NCBI GenBank assembly: GCA_934122155.1
Contig: CAKOVX010000004.1
Span: 1-64,000, forward strand
Source: an uncultured Clostridia bacterium
Lineage (GTDB): Bacteria; Bacillota; Clostridia; TANB77; CAG-508
DNA length: 64,000 nucleotides
Direction of reading: 5' to 3'
Part shown: piece by piece, positions 61,067-64,000 of the stretch
Layout of the letters: every line of letters begins with the position of its first letter
How positions within the stretch are numbered: position 1 is the stretch's first letter
Notes under the pieces: generated by a model
Seen by the model: only the letters and a program-made list of their open reading frames with translations
What the model was told of the DNA's origin: nothing
The model's database searches: none
Translations under genes and position numbers: made by a program

Positions 61067-63232
61067 ATGAAAAAAACTAAAAAAATGTTAAGGCAAAATA
61101 TAAATAAAAAACAATTATTAAAATTAAAAAAGAGAAAAAAAGATGAAAAGATAGATATAAAAAAAGAGCAAAAACAAGCACATAAAGACTTAAAAAGAAG
61201 GTTTAAAAAAGAGGTAAATATAAAAAAGCCAAGAGCAGATGAAAAGATAAGTGATATTAGCAGAAAAAAGAGGATGAGAAATGAAATTATTGTATTTGGA
61301 ATAATTTTAAGTGGATTATTGACTAGAATAGGATGGATACAATTTGGAATGGGAGCAGAACTGCAATCAAAAGCATATGTTCAGCAAACCGCAGATAGAA
61401 ACATTAACCCAAAAAGAGGTACTATATATGATACAACAGGTAAAACTATATTAGCTATAAGTGGTACAGTAGAAACTGTTACAGTAAACCCTACTAATAT
61501 AGCAAAGGAAAACAAAGAAAAAGTAGCTCAGGCTTTAAGCAAAATATTTGAATTAGATTATGAAAAGGTATATAAAAAAGTAAGCAAAAGAAGCTCAATA
61601 GAGACTATTGCTAAAAAGGTTGAAAAAAATAAAACAAATGAATTAAGAGTTTGGCTGCAAGAAAATAATATAACAACAGGTGTAAACATAGATGAAGACA
61701 CTAAAAGATATTATCCATATAATAATTTAGCTTCACAAATTATTGGATTTTCTGGAAGTGATAACCAAGGACTAGATGGAATAGAAGCTGTTTATGATGA
61801 CGAATTAAAAGGAACAAAAGGTAAAATTGAAAAAATGACAGATGCGACAGGAGGAGATATTGAAAACACAAGTGAAAATTATGTAAAAGCTGTGGATGGA
61901 AACGACTTAATACTAACAATAGATGCAACAATACAAGGAATAGCAGAAAAATACTTAAAAGAAGCTTGCATTGAAAACAAATGCACAGATGGTGGCAATA
62001 TTGTAGTAATGAATCCAAAAACTGGAGATATATTAGCAATAGCTGGATATCCCAACTATAACTTAAATGAACCATTTGAACCAAGTACAGAAGAATTAAT
62101 AACAATGTGGCCAACTATGTCACAAGCCGAAAAAAACAAAACAATGCTATCATTATGGAGAAACAAAGCAGTAACAGACACATATGAGCCAGGTTCAGTT
62201 TTTAAGTTAATCACAGCTTCGGCTGCACTACAAGAAGAAATTACTACAACAGATAAGAGTGGCGAATTTTGCTGTACTGGTGGAATTGAGATTGCTGGAG
62301 TTAGAATTAAGTGTTGGAGATATTATAGACCACATGGACCAGAGTCGTTAAGAGATGCACTTATGAACTCATGTAACCCTGTATTTATAGGACTTGGACA
62401 AAAACTAGGAGTACACACATATTATAAATATTTAAAAAATTATGGATTACTTACTAAAACTGGAGTTGACTTGCCAGGAGAAGCAACCAGTATATTTTTA
62501 AAAGAAGAAAAAGTTGGACCAGTTGAACTAGCAACAATAGCTTTTGGTCAAAGATTTGAAATTACTCCTATACAACTTGCAACAGCAGTAAGCACAATTG
62601 CAAATGGAGGAATAAAAGTTACACCTCGTATAGTAAAAAAGATAGTAAATAGTGATACAGGAGAAGTTAAAGATATTGAAGTAAAAACAGGAGAAAGAGT
62701 AATTTCAGAAGAACATGCAGCAGAAGTTTTAAGTATGATGGAGTCAGTAGTTGCTTTAGGAACAGGAAAAAGAGGCCAAGTAAAAGGATATAGAGTAGGC
62801 GGTAAAACAGGTACATCAGAAGACGGAGTCAATACCAATAAGTATGTAGCATCTTTTTTAGGAGTTGCACCAATATCAGATCCTACGGTGGTTGCATTAG
62901 TAACATTATATGACCCAAAGGGTGAAGCAGGACATCAAGGAGGCGTTGTAGCTGCACCTGTTGGAGGGCAAGTTTTATCGGAAATTTTACCATACCTAGA
63001 ATTAACAAAAGATAATGAAAAAGAAGAAGATATAAAAAAGCAAGTAGAAGTACCAAATATTGAAGGCTTAACTATAAAAGAAGCCACAAAGCTACTAAAG
63101 AGCTTAAATTTAGACTTACAAATAGAAAATGAAGTACAAGATTTAGATAAAGAAAATACAATTGTTAAAGAGCAAGTACCAAAGAGAGAAATTAAAGTGT
63201 ATGAAGGAACAAAAGTTATTATAAAAATTTAA
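61067..63232 (+). CDS. class B penicillin-binding protein 2 (SpoVD/PBP2B-like)
   Basis: 721 residues. Unusually long basic cytosolic tail of about 75 residues, membrane helix (about 76-95), dimerisation domain, and transpeptidase domain with SVFK at 377-380, SCN at 435-437 and KTG at 580-582. A C-terminal PASTA domain (VEVPNIEGLTIKEATKLLKSL, about 660-721) is present. PASTA is found in PBP2B and SpoVD of Firmicutes. It cross-links peptidoglycan at division or in the spore septum. AAGGAGA lies upstream of the ATG; murE follows. Confidence 0.9.
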   Translation: MKKTKKMLRQNINKKQLLKLKKRKKDEKIDIKKEQKQAHKDLKRRFKKEVNIKKPRADEKISDISRKKRMRNEIIVFGIILSGLLTRIGWIQFGMGAELQSKAYVQQTADRNINPKRGTIYDTTGKTILAISGTVETVTVNPTNIAKENKEKVAQALSKIFELDYEKVYKKVSKRSSIETIAKKVEKNKTNELRVWLQENNITTGVNIDEDTKRYYPYNNLASQIIGFSGSDNQGLDGIEAVYDDELKGTKGKIEKMTDATGGDIENTSENYVKAVDGNDLILTIDATIQGIAEKYLKEACIENKCTDGGNIVVMNPKTGDILAIAGYPNYNLNEPFEPSTEELITMWPTMSQAEKNKTMLSLWRNKAVTDTYEPGSVFKLITASAALQEEITTTDKSGEFCCTGGIEIAGVRIKCWRYYRPHGPESLRDALMNSCNPVFIGLGQKLGVHTYYKYLKNYGLLTKTGVDLPGEATSIFLKEEKVGPVELATIAFGQRFEITPIQLATAVSTIANGGIKVTPRIVKKIVNSDTGEVKDIEVKTGERVISEEHAAEVLSMMESVVALGTGKRGQVKGYRVGGKTGTSEDGVNTNKYVASFLGVAPISDPTVVALVTLYDPKGEAGHQGGVVAAPVGGQVLSEILPYLELTKDNEKEEDIKKQVEVPNIEGLTIKEATKLLKSLNLDLQIENEVQDLDKENTIVKEQVPKREIKVYEGTKVIIKI

Positions 63233-63239
63233 AAAAAGC

Positions 63240-63268
63240 TATACAAAAAAAACATTTAATTATATAAT
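63240..63268 (+). promoter_or_regulatory. candidate promoter of murE
   Basis: TATACA (63240-63245), 17 bases, TATAAT (63263-63268). Confidence 0.45.
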
Positions 63269-63301
63269 GTAAAAGTAAAAATGTAAAGATGGGGGAAAGC
63301 T

Positions 63302-64000
63302 ATGCTTCTAAAAGATATATTATTAGGAATAGATGACCTAAAAGTAAGAGGAAATCTTGATACAAATATAAACGAGATTAGAAGTAGTTCTAATCAAGTA
63401 CAAGATGGAGATATGTTTGTTGCTATTGAAGGTTTTGATACAGATGGACATAAATATATATCAGAGGCAATAAAAAATGGGGCAAATGCAATTATAGCTC
63501 AAACAGATAAAATCACAAAAGAAATGTTAAAAGATATACCACAAGATATTACTGTTATTTTAGCACCAGATACAAGACATGCAATTTCAATTTGTGCATG
63601 CAACTTTTATAAAAATCCATCAAGAAAACTTAAATTAATTGGTGTAACAGGAACAAAAGGAAAAACAACAACAACATTTATGATAAAATCAGTTTTAGAA
63701 AAACAAGGATTTAAAGTAGGTTTAATAGGGACCATTTGCACGTATATTGGAGACAAAAATTTAGGTGACAATGATAGAACTACACCAGAGAGCTTAGAGT
63801 TACAACAACTTTTAAAACAAATGGTTGAAGAAAAGTGTGATGTAGCAGTTATGGAAGTTTCATCTCAAAGCTTAAAACTTGGAAGAGTTGATGGCTGTGA
63901 ATTTGAAATAGGAATATTTACTAACTTTTCAAAAGATCACATTAGCCCAAAAGAACATGTTGATATGAAAGAATATTTTGAGTCAAAAGTAAGGTTATTT
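63302..64000 (+). CDS. murE: UDP-MurNAc-tripeptide synthetase MurE, N-terminal part
   Basis: The first 233 codons; the gene continues past the window. Motifs are EIRSSSNQVQDGDMFVAIEG, P-loop GVTGTKGKTTTT, GTICTYIGD, TTPESLELQ and MEVSSQSLKLGRVDG, all typical of MurE, which adds the third amino acid (often meso-diaminopimelate) to the stem peptide. GGGGG precedes the ATG. The residue-specificity region is not in the window. Confidence 0.93.
   Translation, partial: MLLKDILLGIDDLKVRGNLDTNINEIRSSSNQVQDGDMFVAIEGFDTDGHKYISEAIKNGANAIIAQTDKITKEMLKDIPQDITVILAPDTRHAISICACNFYKNPSRKLKLIGVTGTKGKTTTTFMIKSVLEKQGFKVGLIGTICTYIGDKNLGDNDRTTPESLELQQLLKQMVEEKCDVAVMEVSSQSLKLGRVDGCEFEIGIFTNFSKDHISPKEHVDMKEYFESKVRLF

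Overview
The window is a strongly AT-rich chromosomal segment from an anaerobic, endospore-forming low-GC Firmicute, most likely a gut-type Clostridia lineage (inference). Support: class III ribonucleotide reductase with its activase, four-subunit pyruvate:ferredoxin oxidoreductase, ferredoxins, a Spo0E-like phosphatase, CwlD, a GerS-like protein, consensus TTGACA/TATAAT promoters and AGGAGG ribosome binding sites, and AGA/TTA/ATA-rich codon use. I see no insertion sequence, prophage, integrase or CRISPR array.

Layout. 0.2-7.4 kb: nrdD-nrdG, a PRPP synthetase, rpsU-yqeY and a pair of M16 peptidases. 7.4-7.9 kb: a Spo0E-like gene with two Spo0A-type boxes upstream. 7.9-20.8 kb: a type IV secretion-like locus with three tandem VirB2/TrbC-type pilins, a PrgI/VirB3 protein, a membrane-anchored protein resembling a detached VirB4 N-domain, the VirB4 ATPase, a VirB6/TrbL channel protein, two membrane-anchored NTF2/VirB8-like proteins and a two-domain VirB1-like wall hydrolase. 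It has no relaxase, coupling ATPase or integrase and sits between housekeeping genes; an unknown acidic protein follows it. 22.2-23.7 kb: D,D-carboxypeptidase, tRNA-Gly and tRNA-Cys. 24.0-29.8 kb: a large thioester-type surface protein, an Ig-like membrane protein and a diguanylate cyclase. 29.9-32.9 kb, minus strand: cwlD, a GreA-like factor and an unknown 548-residue protein. 33.2-41.3 kb: a 2701-residue cyclic-glucan-synthase-like enzyme. 42.0-47.0 kb: a PhoB/PhoR-type two-component pair, signal peptidase I, holB, ricT and a ferredoxin. 47.0-50.1 kb, minus strand: porGDAB order. 50.2-51.7 kb: a glycine-rich surface protein. 51.8-55.5 kb: minD, minE with a long acidic tail, rodA, and a tRNA-dihydrouridine synthase gene broken by two one-base insertions. 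55.5-58.5 kb: GerS-like protein, MazF-type toxin without a visible antitoxin, sortase, and a VbhA-Fic type toxin-antitoxin pair. 58.6-64 kb: start of the dcw cluster (mraZ, rsmH, ftsL-like, PBP2/SpoVD-like, partial murE).

How parts may connect (inference). Tandem 11-bp direct repeats of the kind bound by PhoB/OmpR-family regulators occur in front of the pilin genes (7925), in front of the prgI-virB4-virB6 unit (9322) and in front of the response-regulator gene (41893), where the last unit coincides with the -35 box. This suggests that the secretion-like apparatus belongs to the regulon of the two-component system encoded 34 kb away. It is the most interesting hypothesis in the window: a chromosomally fixed, relaxase-free pilus/secretion machine under environmental control. 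Other unusual points are the Spo0A-box/Spo0E feedback arrangement, a repeat-rich mraZ-rsmH spacer, a long hairpin after rodA, and three genes around the glucan synthase whose arginine codons (CGG/CGC) differ from their neighbours.
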